A stretch of 64,000 bases of DNA from contig JABXHW010000033.1 of NCBI GenBank assembly GCA_013373425.1, positions 60,117 to 124,116 of the forward strand, in the 5' to 3' direction. Below the pieces are notes generated by a model that had not been told where the DNA came from, did no database searches, and saw only the letters and a list, made by a program, of their open reading frames with translations. This DNA comes from Flavobacteriia bacterium (GTDB lineage: Bacteria > Bacteroidota > Bacteroidia > Flavobacteriales > Schleiferiaceae). This document shows positions 43,927-52,727 of this stretch, one piece after another (the stretch's first letter is position 1; the number at the start of each line of letters is the position of its first letter). The position numbers and the translations under genes are program-made.

Positions 43927-45454
43927 ACTCATTCTAGGAGATCAACTCAATATCCAACACTCGTGGTTTAAGGAGGTGAATAATGATGTGATCTACACTT
44001 TAATGGAAGTTCGGCAGGAGACCGATTACACTACACATCATATCCAAAAAGTGATGGGCATCTTCGCCTCGATGAGGTCGTTCGCCGAAAAGCTTGAGGA
44101 AGGTGGCCATGTAGTTCGATACTTCAGAATTGGGGATTCAAGCAACACTCAAGACATTCCCGATAACATTGACTCGCTCCTCGATGAACATAACGTGAAT
44201 CGCTTTGAGTACATGCTTCCCGATGAATATCGACTCGACATTCTGATGTCAAAGTATGCGGAAACACTGAACGAGAAAGGCATAGAGACCGATGTGTTCG
44301 ACACAGAGCACTTCTTCACGCAAAGGGAATATTTGAAAGACTTCTTCGAAGGGAAGAAGACCTATCTGATGGAGAGTTTCTATCGGAGTTTGCGAAAGAA
44401 GTTCGACATTCTGATGGAAGGTGATAGCCCTGAAGGTGATAAGTGGAACTACGATCACAGCAATAGAGAATCACTTCCAGACGGGCATCAACCCATAGCT
44501 CCGCTTGAATTCAACACCGACCTTCAATCCATTCAAGATGAGATAACAGATGCAGGTGTTAAAACTATGGGCACTGTCCAGGCTAAATATTTCGGATGGC
44601 CTACCACACGTGAGCAGTCCTTAGAGCTCCTGGAGTACTTCGTTTCAAATGCACTTCCTTGGTTTGGCAAATTTCAGGACGCAATGACTCCGAATAGTTG
44701 GTCGATTTACCACAGTCGACTTAGCTTCTCCATGAACATCAAGCTGATCTCTCCTTCTGAAGTAATCGATAAAGCCATTGCTCAGTGGAGAAAGTTCAAA
44801 TCTGAAATAGACATTGCACAAATTGAGGGTTTTGTACGACAGATATTGGGCTGGAGAGAATACATGAGAGGTGTTTATTGGGCGCACATGCCAGAATACG
44901 CCGATAAGAACTTTTTTGATCATGACACTCCCCTGCCTTCGTGGTATTGGGATGGCAAAACTAAAATGGCGTGTATGAAACACGCGATTAAGCAAAGCTT
45001 GGAATACGCCTATGCACATCACATACAGCGGCTAATGGTGACGGGCAATTTTGCTCTGCTCGCGGGTATAGACCCCGATGAACTTGATCAATGGTATTTA
45101 GGGATATACATCGACGCTTTTGAATGGGTGGAGATTACCAACACTCGCGGTATGAGCCAATTTGCAGATGGAGGAATTGTTGGTACCAAACCCTATGTTT
45201 CAAGTGCCAATTACATCGGTAAAATGGGGAGCTACTGCGACTCCTGCTACTATTCGAAATCAAAGAAAACGGAGGATGATGCCTGTCCATTTAACAGCCT
45301 TTATTGGCATTTCTACGCAAGAAATAGAGACCGACTAGAAAATAATCACAGGGTCGGTATGATGTACCGAACTTGGGATAAAATGGGCGTTGACAAGCAG
45401 AACGCACTTCTGGAGCGAGCGGAAAGAATTCTAGAAAACCTAGACAACTTATGA
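43904..45454 (+). CDS. phrB: Iron-sulfur bacterial cryptochrome/photolyase (PhrB/FeS-BCP class)
   Basis: A 516-residue protein of the class that repairs (6-4) photoproducts. The N-terminus IRLILGDQLNIQHSWFKEV is typical of this class. Four cysteines, C357, C445, C448 and C461, sit in KMACMKHAI, SYCDSCYYS and DACPFN. Their spacing (88, 3, 13) is the same as I recall for the [4Fe-4S] ligands of Agrobacterium PhrB. FAD-domain segments GFVRQILGWREYMRG and WVEITNTRGMSQFADGG are also conserved. It overlaps the DASH gene in an ATGA. Confidence 0.92.
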   Translation: MPNQKTIRLILGDQLNIQHSWFKEVNNDVIYTLMEVRQETDYTTHHIQKVMGIFASMRSFAEKLEEGGHVVRYFRIGDSSNTQDIPDNIDSLLDEHNVNRFEYMLPDEYRLDILMSKYAETLNEKGIETDVFDTEHFFTQREYLKDFFEGKKTYLMESFYRSLRKKFDILMEGDSPEGDKWNYDHSNRESLPDGHQPIAPLEFNTDLQSIQDEITDAGVKTMGTVQAKYFGWPTTREQSLELLEYFVSNALPWFGKFQDAMTPNSWSIYHSRLSFSMNIKLISPSEVIDKAIAQWRKFKSEIDIAQIEGFVRQILGWREYMRGVYWAHMPEYADKNFFDHDTPLPSWYWDGKTKMACMKHAIKQSLEYAYAHHIQRLMVTGNFALLAGIDPDELDQWYLGIYIDAFEWVEITNTRGMSQFADGGIVGTKPYVSSANYIGKMGSYCDSCYYSKSKKTEDDACPFNSLYWHFYARNRDRLENNHRVGMMYRTWDKMGVDKQNALLERAERILENLDNL

Positions 45455-46734
45455 GAGTACTCCATTGGTTTCGAAATGACCTACGTCTGACCGACAACCC
45501 TGCCCTGCTAGCAGCTACGAGGGAGGCAACAGAACTGATTGGGCTATATGTCTTTGATGAGCGTTGGTTCGAGGAAGGGATTCACAATGGACCTCGAATC
45601 TCGGGTTACCGTGCTCAGTTTATTTGGGAATGCTTAGAAGATTTGAAAGTGGGTCTTGCTTCCATAGGTGGTCAGCTCATCATTCTAAAAGGAAACACCG
45701 TCGGGCTCATAGCTTCAAGTTTTACCGAGTACGAATGCGATTTCCTCAGCTTCACAAAGCATGTGGGACACGAGGAAATTGGGGATGAGAAAGCGATTGT
45801 ATCCCTTCTTGGCTCCGATAAAGTAATGTCTCGTTGGGGTCACACTTTGGTGGATATAGATAATCTCCCTTTCACCATTGAGAAGCTTCCAAACATATTC
45901 ACCCCATTTCGTGGGAAAATTGAGAAATATCACACTTACCCAACCACTGTTGAATCTGTTCAAAAGCAATTCTCCCCTATTTCCGGAATGGATTCGCCTG
46001 GTCTTTCATCTTTCTCCGAATTAAGAATACAGCCCTCCTCTATCGATGAGCGAGCCGTACTGCAATTCAAAGGAGGTGAAAAGGCTGCCAATGAAAGATT
46101 ACGTCATTATACTTGGGACTCGCAGGCCCTTAGCACTTATAAGGAAACTCGAAATGGGCTTGTCGGGGCAGATTACAGTTCGAAATTTAGTCCTTGGCTA
46201 GCCACAGGTTCCATATCACCTAGAACCATTTTGGAAGAGGTAAAGAAGTACGAAGATGAAGTAGGTGCAAATGACAGTACATATTGGCTCATTTTCGAAC
46301 TTCTATGGCGCGACTTCTTTCAACTCGTGGCACTTAAGCACAGTCATGAGCTCTTCGCTGAGTTTGGCTGGAAGGGATATGCGCGGGACTGGAAGCACAA
46401 TTTTGGATTGTTCAAAAAATGGATTGATGGAACTACAGGAGATCCATTTGTTGACGCGAATATGAAAGAACTGAAGCGTACAGGATTCATGAGTAATCGC
46501 GGTAGACAAAATGTAGCCTCATTTCTTGTTCATCAGTATAAAATCGACTGGAGATGGGGCGCATCCTACTTTGAAGAGATGTTAATCGATTACGATGTGG
46601 CCTCCAACTGGGGCAATTGGTCGTACGTTTCAGGCACGGGCAATGATCCGCGAAAGGACCGCGTCTTCAACACAAAACTTCAAGCCGAACGATACGATCC
46701 AGATGGAGAATATCAACGTATATGGTTAGATTGA
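45451..46734 (+). CDS. cry: DASH-family cryptochrome
   Basis: A 427-residue flavoprotein. It starts LHWFRNDLRLTDNPALLAA, and has KFSPWLATGSISPRTILEE, WLIFELLWRDFFQLVALKH, TGFMSNRGRQNVASFLVH and DYDVASNWGNWSYVSGTGND, the last two being diagnostic for CRY-DASH. DASH proteins bind FAD and usually MTHF, and repair cyclobutane dimers in single-stranded or loop DNA; signalling roles are also reported. It is the last gene of the operon and starts inside the stop of the Fe-S photolyase. Confidence 0.93.
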   Translation: MRVLHWFRNDLRLTDNPALLAATREATELIGLYVFDERWFEEGIHNGPRISGYRAQFIWECLEDLKVGLASIGGQLIILKGNTVGLIASSFTEYECDFLSFTKHVGHEEIGDEKAIVSLLGSDKVMSRWGHTLVDIDNLPFTIEKLPNIFTPFRGKIEKYHTYPTTVESVQKQFSPISGMDSPGLSSFSELRIQPSSIDERAVLQFKGGEKAANERLRHYTWDSQALSTYKETRNGLVGADYSSKFSPWLATGSISPRTILEEVKKYEDEVGANDSTYWLIFELLWRDFFQLVALKHSHELFAEFGWKGYARDWKHNFGLFKKWIDGTTGDPFVDANMKELKRTGFMSNRGRQNVASFLVHQYKIDWRWGASYFEEMLIDYDVASNWGNWSYVSGTGNDPRKDRVFNTKLQAERYDPDGEYQRIWLD

Positions 46735-46780
46735 TTGAAATGCGTTGTCATCTTTGTAACTTCGCGTCCAAGAGAGAATT

Positions 46781-47314
46781 ATGATGAAAAAACTGCTACT
46801 TCTTCCACTTCTTCTTTTCGCATTTTCTTCATGTGAAAAGGCTCGAGAGTTGACCCAATTCACCATTGAGACCAACTCTGAAGTAACTATTCCCGCAGCT
46901 TCAGGTGTCAATTTGCCCATCAATCTCTTCACTCCTGATGTGGAGACCAACGCCTCATCAACATTTGAGAACAACAACACCAGAGCGGATCTAATCGAAG
47001 AAATTCGCTTAGACGAATGCACTCTTAGTATTGTAAACCCTGTTTCTGCCAATTTCGATTTCCTCAAGACCATCCGCATCTATATTGAAGCTGAGGATTT
47101 ACCAGAGGTTCTTGTAGCAGAGCGTGAAGACTTGCCAAATGGACAAGGTCAGTCTGTTGACTTGAACGTTACAGGTGTTGATCTCACAGAATATTTGCGT
47201 AAATCAACTTACGACTTGCGTGTACAAGTGATCACCGACGAGATTCCAAATTCTGACATAGACATCAACGTAAGGAGCTTATTCTTCGTAGATGCTCGTG
47301 TCTTCGGCCTATAA
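46781..47314 (+). CDS. Uncharacterised lipoprotein
   Basis: A 177-residue protein with a signal sequence (KKLLLLPLLLFAF) and lipobox FSSC (Cys18), so it should be lipid-anchored. The mature part is acidic and rich in beta-strand pattern. I recognise no named domain, but the layout (SEVTIPAASGVNLPINLFTP near the start, then IRLDECTLSIVNPVSANFDF and a C-terminal INVRSLFFVDARVFGL) is like small Bacteroidota adhesion or transport-associated lipoproteins. It stands alone between the photolyase operon and ctlX. No function is proposed. Confidence 0.75.
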   Translation: MMKKLLLLPLLLFAFSSCEKARELTQFTIETNSEVTIPAASGVNLPINLFTPDVETNASSTFENNNTRADLIEEIRLDECTLSIVNPVSANFDFLKTIRIYIEAEDLPEVLVAEREDLPNGQGQSVDLNVTGVDLTEYLRKSTYDLRVQVITDEIPNSDIDINVRSLFFVDARVFGL

Positions 47315-47377
47315 TTCAGGCAATTCCTACTTGGCGACTGTGGCACTTTAATTACCTTGTAGGTAAAGTCTTGTGCT

Positions 47378-48262
47378 ATGCTCCTTTTAATTCGACCTAA
47401 GAACTTCGGGTACAACCCTCAGACCGCCGAGAGCAACGCATTTCAATCTGGAACGAGTCAGGCTAAAGTTCATCAGAAGGCTATCGACGAGTTCAATCGA
47501 ATGATTCAAGTATTGAATATTCATGGGATAGAACATGTGGTATTTGAGGATTCTGACTCTCCTCCTAAACCGGATGCAGTTTTTCCAAATAATTGGTTTT
47601 CAACCCACTCGAAGGAACGACTCGTCCTCTACCCTATGTTAGCTCAGAATCGAAGAGAAGAAAGGAGGTCGGATATCGTGGAGAGCCTTCAGGCCGAATT
47701 CAATTACAGTGAGGCTATAGACTTGACTCATTTTGAGGACAAGAATATGTTTCTTGAAGGTACTGGAAGCCTGGTATTTGATCGCGTCAATCAAGTGGCA
47801 TTCATGGCTCGTTCTGCCAGATCGAGCGTAGATGTGGCTCGCGAACTCTGCGATCGCTTGGGTTATTCACTCTTAGACTTTACCGCGATTGACTCCTCAG
47901 GAATCCCTGTCTATCATACAAATGTTATGATGTGTGTGGGGGAGCACTTCCTCCTTTGGTGCCCTGAAGTGATTCATGATGAATCAGACTTAAAGCGAAT
48001 TCATGAATACTTAGAGAACGCAGGAAAAGAATCGATTGAGTTCAACGAAGAGCAAATGAAATCGTTTGTTGGAAATATGTTTGAGGTGAAGAATCAAAGT
48101 GGATCAAACTGCATCCTTCTCTCCTCAACCGCCAGAAGAGCCCTCTCCACAGAACAGATATTCGCACTAAGAAATCACGCCTCTCTCCTTCCGATCCCAG
48201 TACCCACTATTGAACAATACGGTGGAGGCAGCGTTAGATGTATGGTGGCCGAATTGGTCTGA
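47378..48262 (+). CDS. ctlX: CtlX-like citrulline/arginine-modifying hydrolase
   Basis: A 294-residue member of the amidinotransferase/arginine-deiminase fold. It has LIRPKNFGYNPQTAESNAFQ, PDAVFPNNWFSTH, FLEGTGSLVFDR, the catalytic-type His in VYHTNVMMCVGE and the C-terminal Cys in GGSVRCMVAEL. The CtlX subfamily, named for citrulline use, is thought to hydrolyse citrulline to ornithine. It lies just upstream of proC-proB-proA, which fits a link from citrulline through ornithine and pyrroline-5-carboxylate to proline. Dimethylarginine hydrolase activity is an alternative. A 264-bp gap to proC shows no further gene. Confidence 0.82.
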   Translation: MLLLIRPKNFGYNPQTAESNAFQSGTSQAKVHQKAIDEFNRMIQVLNIHGIEHVVFEDSDSPPKPDAVFPNNWFSTHSKERLVLYPMLAQNRREERRSDIVESLQAEFNYSEAIDLTHFEDKNMFLEGTGSLVFDRVNQVAFMARSARSSVDVARELCDRLGYSLLDFTAIDSSGIPVYHTNVMMCVGEHFLLWCPEVIHDESDLKRIHEYLENAGKESIEFNEEQMKSFVGNMFEVKNQSGSNCILLSSTARRALSTEQIFALRNHASLLPIPVPTIEQYGGGSVRCMVAELV

Positions 48263-48526
48263 CCAAACTGCCTTTTCAGCACGTTTTGTGCCGATATGAC
48301 CGAATTCCTGCAGGATCGACAGTCATGACATATTGAGAAATCATCGGCTGACATTTGTTCAAACAAGCTTCTTTAATCTCTGATTAACAAGCATTTAAAG
48401 GTGTGAAAATTTCAACAGAATCTGCGCCTTTACCAAACTATCGCATGGACTTTGCACCATTGGCAGTGTGATTCGAAGCGCGTGTCAGATAATCTGTCAC
48501 CGCGAGTACTAACCAAAACACTATAC

Positions 48527-49345
48527 ATGAAAGTTCTGGTAATTGGAGCCGGAAACATGGGATTCACTTACGCCGAAGGGATGATAGGTTCTCCGATGTT
48601 AGACAAAAAGGGATTGCTGATTTACGATGCGAGTCCCGAAAAGCGAGACATGCTGAGAAAGCTAGGTCACTACGACGTACACGACAATCTCGAAAGCTGC
48701 CTCCCTAAGGCAGATATCGTATTTATCGCAGTTAAACCTTACCACGCCGACGAACTATTTGCCGAGATGAAGCCGCTCGTCAATGACGATCAAATCTTCG
48801 TTTCAATTATGGCAGGTATGACGCTCGACTACATGAGTGAGAGCCTCGGTGTAGCAAAGGTGATTCGCGCTATGCCTAACCTTCCAGCGCAAGTTGGTAA
48901 AGGAATGACCTCTTTCACTGAGACAGAATCTGTAAGCCGAGTGGAACTGCTCACCATTGAAAACTTGCTTCGTACCACGGGTAAAGCGGTGCACGTAAGC
49001 AGTGAGCGCTTCATTGATGCGTCAACGGGTATTTCAGGTAGTGGTCCTGCATATATCTTCTTCTTTATGGAATCTATGATGGACGCAGCACGTGACATGG
49101 GATTCACAGAAAGGACCTCTAAGATGCTCGTAAGTAGCACCTTTGAAGGAGCCGTTGAGCTCTTCAATCAAGAGGATTTATCTCCACAAGGATGGATGGA
49201 TCGCGTAGCCTCTAAAGGCGGAACAACGCGAGCAGCACTCGATAGTCTCGAAGACAACAATGTTCACAAACTCATCCACGAGGCCGCATTCGCCGCCTTC
49301 CACAGAGCTGTTGAGATTGGGGAAGAGTCCTCAGTAAAAGAATAA
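48527..49345 (+). CDS. proC: Pyrroline-5-carboxylate reductase
   Basis: A 272-residue enzyme from ATG 48527 (MKVLVIGAGNMGFTYAEGM); an upstream ATG at 48452 would add 25 non-homologous residues before the Rossmann motif. It has FIAVKPYHADELF, SIMAGMTLDYM, RAMPNLPAQVGKGMTSF, TGISGSGPAYIFFFMESM and the C-terminal VASKGGTTRAALDSLED signature. It reduces pyrroline-5-carboxylate to proline with NADPH. It is followed by proB after 81 bp. Confidence 0.95.
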   Translation: MKVLVIGAGNMGFTYAEGMIGSPMLDKKGLLIYDASPEKRDMLRKLGHYDVHDNLESCLPKADIVFIAVKPYHADELFAEMKPLVNDDQIFVSIMAGMTLDYMSESLGVAKVIRAMPNLPAQVGKGMTSFTETESVSRVELLTIENLLRTTGKAVHVSSERFIDASTGISGSGPAYIFFFMESMMDAARDMGFTERTSKMLVSSTFEGAVELFNQEDLSPQGWMDRVASKGGTTRAALDSLEDNNVHKLIHEAAFAAFHRAVEIGEESSVKE

Positions 49346-49426
49346 ACTCACTTAATCGTAAGATAATCTGCGAGAATCGCAGTCGCCGCGCTACAATGCG
49401 GTGTTTTCTATTCGTAATCCCTAAAT

Positions 49427-50215
49427 ATGGAGACGAAAAGAGTGGTCATTAAAGTAGGAACCAACGTAATGACCAACAAAGACGACAGAATTGTTCGTCC
49501 AGTACTAGAAAGTCTAGTCAAACAAATTGCGGAACTCTATGACCGCGACATTCACACTATACTCATCTCGAGTGGATCAGCCATAGCTGGCAAAGAAATC
49601 CTAGGAGATTGTACAGTGGAAGATCCTAACATTCGCCGACAAGTATTTAGCTCTATCGGGCAGCCACGCTTAATGCGAATGTACTATCAACTCTTTCATG
49701 ATTATGGATTGACCAGCGCTCAGGTGTTGGCAACCAAAAGAGATTTTAATCCTGGTGTTCACCGGGAAAACATGATCAACTGCTACGAAGGCCTTATCTC
49801 ACAAGGAGTTATCCCAATCGCCAATGAGGATGACGCTACCTCCGTATCGCATTCCATGTTCTCCGATAACGACGAGCTCGCATCTCTTGTGGCAGAGCTC
49901 ACGAAAGCAGACATGATGATCATTCTAACCGATATTGACGGCTTTTATACCGGTCACCCTGAAGATGAAGACTCAGAAGTTCTTCCAGAAGTGACACCTG
50001 CTCAGAATATTGAGAAGTACATCCAAGATTCAGAAAAGGATGAACATCAAGGTAGAGGCGGAATGGAGTCCAAAGTGAAGATTGCGAAAGAAACCGCATC
50101 AAAGGACATCCCTACTTACATCGCCAATGGCAAAATGGATAATGTCATTCTCGACATCATCGATGGTAAAGATGTAGGTACCGTATTCAGAAAGAAAGCC
50201 GAAATACAACACTAA
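49427..50215 (+). CDS. proB: Glutamate 5-kinase (no PUA domain)
   Basis: A 262-residue amino-acid kinase. It begins KRVVIKVGTNVMTNKD and has ISSGSAIAGKEI, PIANEDDATSVSHSMFSDND, ILTDIDGFYTGHPED and GRGGMESKVKIAKETASKDI. The C-terminal PUA domain of E. coli ProB is absent, which is normal in many Bacteroidota. It phosphorylates glutamate in the first, feedback-controlled step of proline synthesis. proA starts 14 bp downstream. Confidence 0.94.
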   Translation: METKRVVIKVGTNVMTNKDDRIVRPVLESLVKQIAELYDRDIHTILISSGSAIAGKEILGDCTVEDPNIRRQVFSSIGQPRLMRMYYQLFHDYGLTSAQVLATKRDFNPGVHRENMINCYEGLISQGVIPIANEDDATSVSHSMFSDNDELASLVAELTKADMMIILTDIDGFYTGHPEDEDSEVLPEVTPAQNIEKYIQDSEKDEHQGRGGMESKVKIAKETASKDIPTYIANGKMDNVILDIIDGKDVGTVFRKKAEIQH

Positions 50216-50229
50216 ACAGTTACATAGAT

Positions 50230-51429
50230 ATGCAACTCTTACATACAGAATTAAAGAATGATGTCTTGGACAGCATGGCTCGCATTCTCGATGAAATGAG
50301 AGACGAAATCATTGCTGAAAACAAGAAAGATCTCGATGCATTCGACCCAAACGACCGTGCGATGTACGACCGATTGGTGGTAAATGATGCCAAGGTAGAC
50401 GGCATGATCAGCGCCGTTAAGCAAGTGCGCAACATGCCTGACCCTGTGGGTAAAATCAAAGCAGAACGAACATTGGAGAATGGATTGAAGATTCAGAATA
50501 AAACTGCTCCATTCGGAACCATTCTAATCATTTACGAATCTCGTCCAGATGTGACCATCGAGGCGGCTGTACTCGCCTTCAAGGCGAACAGTAAGATCCT
50601 ATTGAAAGGTGGTAAGGAAGCCAAAAACAGTAATGTAATCCTCGAAAAAGCTTGGCACAAAGCGCTCGAGGAAAACGGCTTGGATAAAGAATGGATTCGC
50701 TTGATGACTCTCCCACGTGAAGAAACGCAAGCTTTCTTGAAAAATCCATCTGAACCACTAGACCTTATCGTTCCCCGCGGTGGCGAGCGTTTGATTGCCT
50801 TCGTAAAGGAACATGCTCAATGTCCGGTTCTGGTGAGTGGTAGAGGTAATAACTTCCTATACATCGACAATGAAGCGGACTGGAACTCCACTTTGAGTGT
50901 AGTTCGCAACGCCAAGACCGACAAGATTTCCGCGTGTAACGCGCTAGATAAAATACTAGTAGATAAATCGTTGGAGAACTATCAAGAGCGCATCCTCGAG
51001 CTCAACGCCATGCTCAGAGATGCAGGTGTAGAAGTTCTTGGTGACGAAGAAGTAGTTCAAATTGATGAGAAGGCTGCATCGGTTCCTTCTGAGGATACTT
51101 GGTACGAGGAATTTCTCGCGATGAAGTGTGTGGTAGGTACTATTGACGGTACCGACAAGGCAATTGACTTCATCAACCAATACAGCGGTGGTCACAGTAC
51201 TACCATTATGACGGAAAACAACGAGCGCGCTTTAAAATTCATGGAGCAAGTGGATAGTGGCGCGGTATATCAGAACGCCTCTACCCGATTCACTGATGGC
51301 GGTGCCATGGGTGTTGGGGCAGAATTGGCAATTTCTACAGATAAGCTACATCACAGAGGCCCGTTGGGACTCGAACAATTGGTGACCAACAAGTACTTCG
51401 TTTTCGGATCTGGACAGATTCGCGAATAA
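50230..51429 (+). CDS. proA: Gamma-glutamyl phosphate reductase
   Basis: A 399-residue aldehyde-dehydrogenase-fold enzyme. It has GTILIIYESRPDVTIEAAVL, LKGGKEAKNSNVILEKAW, LDLIVPRGGERLIAFVKEH, the catalytic Cys in TDKISACNALDKILVDK and SGAVYQNASTRFTDGGAMGV. It reduces glutamyl 5-phosphate to the semialdehyde, which cyclises to pyrroline-5-carboxylate. A clear terminator follows, closing the proC-proB-proA unit. Confidence 0.95.
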   Translation: MQLLHTELKNDVLDSMARILDEMRDEIIAENKKDLDAFDPNDRAMYDRLVVNDAKVDGMISAVKQVRNMPDPVGKIKAERTLENGLKIQNKTAPFGTILIIYESRPDVTIEAAVLAFKANSKILLKGGKEAKNSNVILEKAWHKALEENGLDKEWIRLMTLPREETQAFLKNPSEPLDLIVPRGGERLIAFVKEHAQCPVLVSGRGNNFLYIDNEADWNSTLSVVRNAKTDKISACNALDKILVDKSLENYQERILELNAMLRDAGVEVLGDEEVVQIDEKAASVPSEDTWYEEFLAMKCVVGTIDGTDKAIDFINQYSGGHSTTIMTENNERALKFMEQVDSGAVYQNASTRFTDGGAMGVGAELAISTDKLHHRGPLGLEQLVTNKYFVFGSGQIRE

Positions 51430-51449
51430 CTAAAACACCATAAACACGA

Positions 51450-51486
51450 GGGGTTTCGCGCAAATCACGTGCGGAATCCCTTTTTT
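51450..51486 (+). terminator. Rho-independent terminator after proA
   Basis: A 12-bp stem with some G-U pairs (GGGGTTTCGCGC, 51450-51461, with GTGCGGAATCCC, 51469-51480), a 7-base loop, and six T residues directly after. Confidence 0.75.
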
Positions 51487-51513
51487 CTTGTCGCTTATTA
51501 AGTAGAACCAAAA

Positions 51514-52260
51514 ATGATAAACATGAAATATAGAAGTCTTGCACTTTTTACTTTCCTCCTACCCACAATAGCTTTTGCTCAGCTTGATAAATTGAGTGGT
51601 AATGTTAGCGGGATGGTCAATTTGCCAATCGTGGCAGATGTTGCCCCCGACCTCGATGGTGAAACACACCGTGCACAGTTTGGCTGGCCTGAAGCAGAAG
51701 CCAATCTCTACTACTCTTTGCTCGAGTCTGGAATGAGCTCCGGCAGCATGCTAGAACTGTACGCAGGTGGTACCTATCGAAATATGTTCGGAATTGAGGA
51801 GCTTGCCGATGGTCGCGATTTTGAAGGCGATATGACCATGCAACAAGTACGTGTGGGTGCTAGAATACTGAACTTACTCACCTTGGCTTACGTCCGCAAT
51901 GGGATTCGAGCTACCGGTACATCCGAAGGTCTATTCAGCACTTTTGAATATGGTGGGTCTACCGTATGGCAAAATGGTTATCAAATTGGTATTGAAGCGT
52001 CGAGAGACGTGAACACAGTTGGATTGTACTTCCAAAGTTCCCTAGCCGGACCAGAGGATATTAATGAACCGGAAGTTCAGTGGTCTATTCTCGAAGCACG
52101 TGTACGCTCTGAGCTTCTCAAAGGAGACAATGCTTCGGGCTTTGTACAACTCAATTTTGGATATGATGTAATTGGATACGACAGTCGGGAAAGCTCCGAC
52201 AATGTTCCAATAGAATACGAAGGATTTCGAATCGGACTCGGTATTGGGGTCAGTTTCTAA
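51514..52260 (+). CDS. Uncharacterised outer-membrane beta-barrel protein
   Basis: A 248-residue protein; ATG 51523 (MKYRSLALFTFLLPTIAFAQ) gives the best signal peptide, three codons after the ATG at 51514. The mature sequence alternates polar and hydrophobic residues in short strands and ends in Phe (GFRIGLGIGVSF), as outer-membrane barrels do. No family is recognised. It shares the terminator at 52269-52298 with the convergent Fur-family gene. It could be a small porin or structural protein. Confidence 0.7.
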   Translation: MINMKYRSLALFTFLLPTIAFAQLDKLSGNVSGMVNLPIVADVAPDLDGETHRAQFGWPEAEANLYYSLLESGMSSGSMLELYAGGTYRNMFGIEELADGRDFEGDMTMQQVRVGARILNLLTLAYVRNGIRATGTSEGLFSTFEYGGSTVWQNGYQIGIEASRDVNTVGLYFQSSLAGPEDINEPEVQWSILEARVRSELLKGDNASGFVQLNFGYDVIGYDSRESSDNVPIEYEGFRIGLGIGVSF

Positions 52261-52268
52261 CGAAATAA

Positions 52269-52298
52269 AAAAGGGCATCCAGATTAGGATGCCCTTTT
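52269..52298. terminator. Bidirectional rho-independent terminator
   Basis: AAAAGGGCATCC (52269-52280), 6-base loop AGATTA, and GGATGCCCTTTT (52287-52298) form a perfect 12-bp stem with A- and T-tracts at its ends, so it can end both the plus-strand outer-membrane gene and the minus-strand Fur-family gene. Confidence 0.88.
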
Positions 52299-52317
52299 CA
52301 TTTGTATCGGGTTCAAT

Positions 52318-52725
52318 TTAGGCACACGCTCTGCATGTTCCCATGATTAGCAAGTTTGCGCTAGTTCGACTGTATCCCACTGGTAATCCTACAGCAGGAA
52401 TACTCACCTCATCCAAACAAACCGTCTCTTCACATTTCTCACACTTGAAGTGAGCATGATCATCGTGATGATGTCCTCCACCACAATCCGTTCCACACAA
52501 TGCGTACTTCTTCACGGATTCATCATCCAAAACTTGATGAAGAATACCCTTCTCTTCAAAAGTGGCTAACGTCCTGTACAAAGTAACACGATCCGCTTGT
52601 GGCAATGCCTTCTCAATATCCTGATGGCTCACCGCTGCACCTTCATTCAAAATGAATTCAATCACATTGCGACGAATAGCCGTAGATCGAAGCTGATGGT
52701 TACCTAGAATCTTTGAAGCGTCCAT
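52318..52725 (-). CDS. Fur-family metal-dependent repressor (probably Zur-like)
   Basis: A 135-residue regulator. The winged helix has LRSTAIRRNVIEFILNEG and VTLYRTLATFEEKGILHQV. The metal region is GGGHHHDDHAHF, and structural zinc cysteines are in CEKCEETVCLDE and the C-terminal CRACA. It follows a His-rich lipoprotein gene by 2 bp in one operon whose promoter carries two palindromes it probably binds. The His-rich neighbours and TonB receptor favour zinc over iron, but this is inference. It is shorter than typical Fur (about 150). Confidence 0.85.
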   Translation of the reverse strand: MDASKILGNHQLRSTAIRRNVIEFILNEGAAVSHQDIEKALPQADRVTLYRTLATFEEKGILHQVLDDESVKKYALCGTDCGGGHHHDDHAHFKCEKCEETVCLDEVSIPAVGLPVGYSRTSANLLIMGTCRACA

Positions 52726-52727
52726 TT

